Positions 63,730-64,000 of a stretch of 64,000 nucleotides of DNA are shown here, one piece after another. Location of the stretch: positions 52,801 to 116,800 of the forward strand of contig NZ_JAMXBE010000013.1 in assembly GCF_024704835.1 (NCBI RefSeq). The letters are read 5' to 3'. Numbering within the stretch: the stretch's first letter is position 1; the number at the start of each line of letters is the position of its first letter. A program made the translations under genes and the position numbers. The stretch comes from Parapedobacter tibetensis. Its GTDB lineage: Bacteria; Bacteroidota; Bacteroidia; Sphingobacteriales; Sphingobacteriaceae. The notes beneath the pieces are model-generated. The model ran no database searches. It saw only the letters and a list, made by a program, of their open reading frames with translations, and was not told where the DNA came from.

Positions 63730-63900
63730 GGTAATTGTAAAACAGAAGGAGTAACACAAAACGAAATGAAACCATCATGATTTTTCAGATCACACAGTGG
63801 GATGAATAAACCGAGCTTGCGAGCTCTTGAACACCCATTTAGTAAACAGTTGTGAAAAATCTGATAGCTTCATCGCCTTTTAAAAACAAATTATATACAG
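63730..63900. other. spacer between attC-like repeat and last gene
   Basis: No gene visible. It holds a 9-bp inverted repeat GATTTTTCA (63779-63787) / TGAAAAATC (63853-63861) and a small hairpin GAGCT-TGCG-AGCTC between its arms. Confidence 0.4.
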
Positions 63901-64000
63901 ATGAAAAAAATAGATAAGAATAATTTTAAAAGACTTATTGGAGCTTGGAAAACTCGAGGTGATATAAAGTCTGGTCAGGACAACCTGAAATTAATTGGTA
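63901..64000 (+). CDS. partial CDS at right edge, hypothetical
   Basis: An ATG at 63901 opens a frame of 33 codons that runs off the window: MKKIDKNNFKRLIGAWKTRG, then DIKSGQDNLKLIG. The LIGAWKTRGDI pattern recalls the first strand of DUF1579/lipocalin-like small-molecule proteins, but too little is visible to assign a family. Confidence 0.55.
   Translation, partial: MKKIDKNNFKRLIGAWKTRGDIKSGQDNLKLIG

Noticed and set aside
1..64000. CRISPR arrays, tRNA or rRNA genes, transposases, phage genes
   Set aside because: None could be supported: no regularly spaced repeats, cloverleaf sequences or mobile-element proteins were recognised.

Overview
The window reads as a chromosomal segment of a Bacteroidota bacterium, most likely of the Sphingobacteriales (Parapedobacter/Sphingobacterium/Pedobacter type; the genus is inference). 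The basis is three SusC/SusD outer-membrane pairs, ECF sigma/FecR anti-sigma regulation, DUF4861/DUF4998/DUF5000/DUF6250 lipoproteins, few Shine-Dalgarno sites, and promoter-like boxes of the TTG-N20-TAnnTTTG type. No rRNA, tRNA, CRISPR array, transposase or phage gene was seen.

Layout. 1-14.5 kb: a pectin (rhamnogalacturonan-I) utilisation locus with an edge-truncated PL26 exo-lyase, a DUF6250 protein, SusD, SusC, a PL11 rhamnogalacturonan lyase, a GH78-type rhamnosidase, a GH76 lipoprotein and a small lipoprotein. 14.5-23.4 kb: a complete eboABCDEF operon on the minus strand, running with an 18-nt gap into another GH78 gene. 23.5-35 kb: a second polysaccharide locus controlled by an ECF sigma factor and FecR, with an STN-bearing SusC, SusD, GH106 and DUF4861. 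35-49.5 kb: an L-arabinose/L-fucose isomerase-type enzyme, a GH106-like hydrolase, a decayed BNR/GH105 locus, two surface lipoproteins, SusD, an STN-less SusC and a divergent AraC regulator. 49.6-55.9 kb: an accessory block (DUF4143 ATPase, ECF sigma with a membrane-anchored beta-barrel protein and a lipoprotein, a deleted GlxA-like regulator, DinB, two SRPBCC proteins). It is bounded by two copies of the same AraC/rhamnosidase 3' junction. 55.9-59.5 kb: a large GH78 rhamnosidase and a DUF937 protein. 59.5-64 kb: an AAA/PD-(D/E)XK protein, gene remnants, an HxlR regulator, an arginase-family protein followed by an attC-like inverted repeat, and a truncated gene at the edge.

How the genes fit together. 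SusC/SusD pairs bind and import pectic oligosaccharides. PL26, PL11, GH78, GH106 and formerly GH105 enzymes dismantle the rhamnogalacturonan backbone and its rhamnose decorations, and the isomerase-type enzyme would handle a released sugar. Each locus shows a different control mode: a LacI-type operator-like palindrome before PL11, sigma/anti-sigma signalling through the STN domain for the second locus, and an AraC regulator with direct repeats for the third. The ebo operon is a separate pathway, known elsewhere for making or exporting small molecules. Its position between carbohydrate genes and its tight junction to a rhamnosidase are its unusual points. The right third of the window is marked by gene decay through internal deletions and by AT-rich, transfer-like segments.
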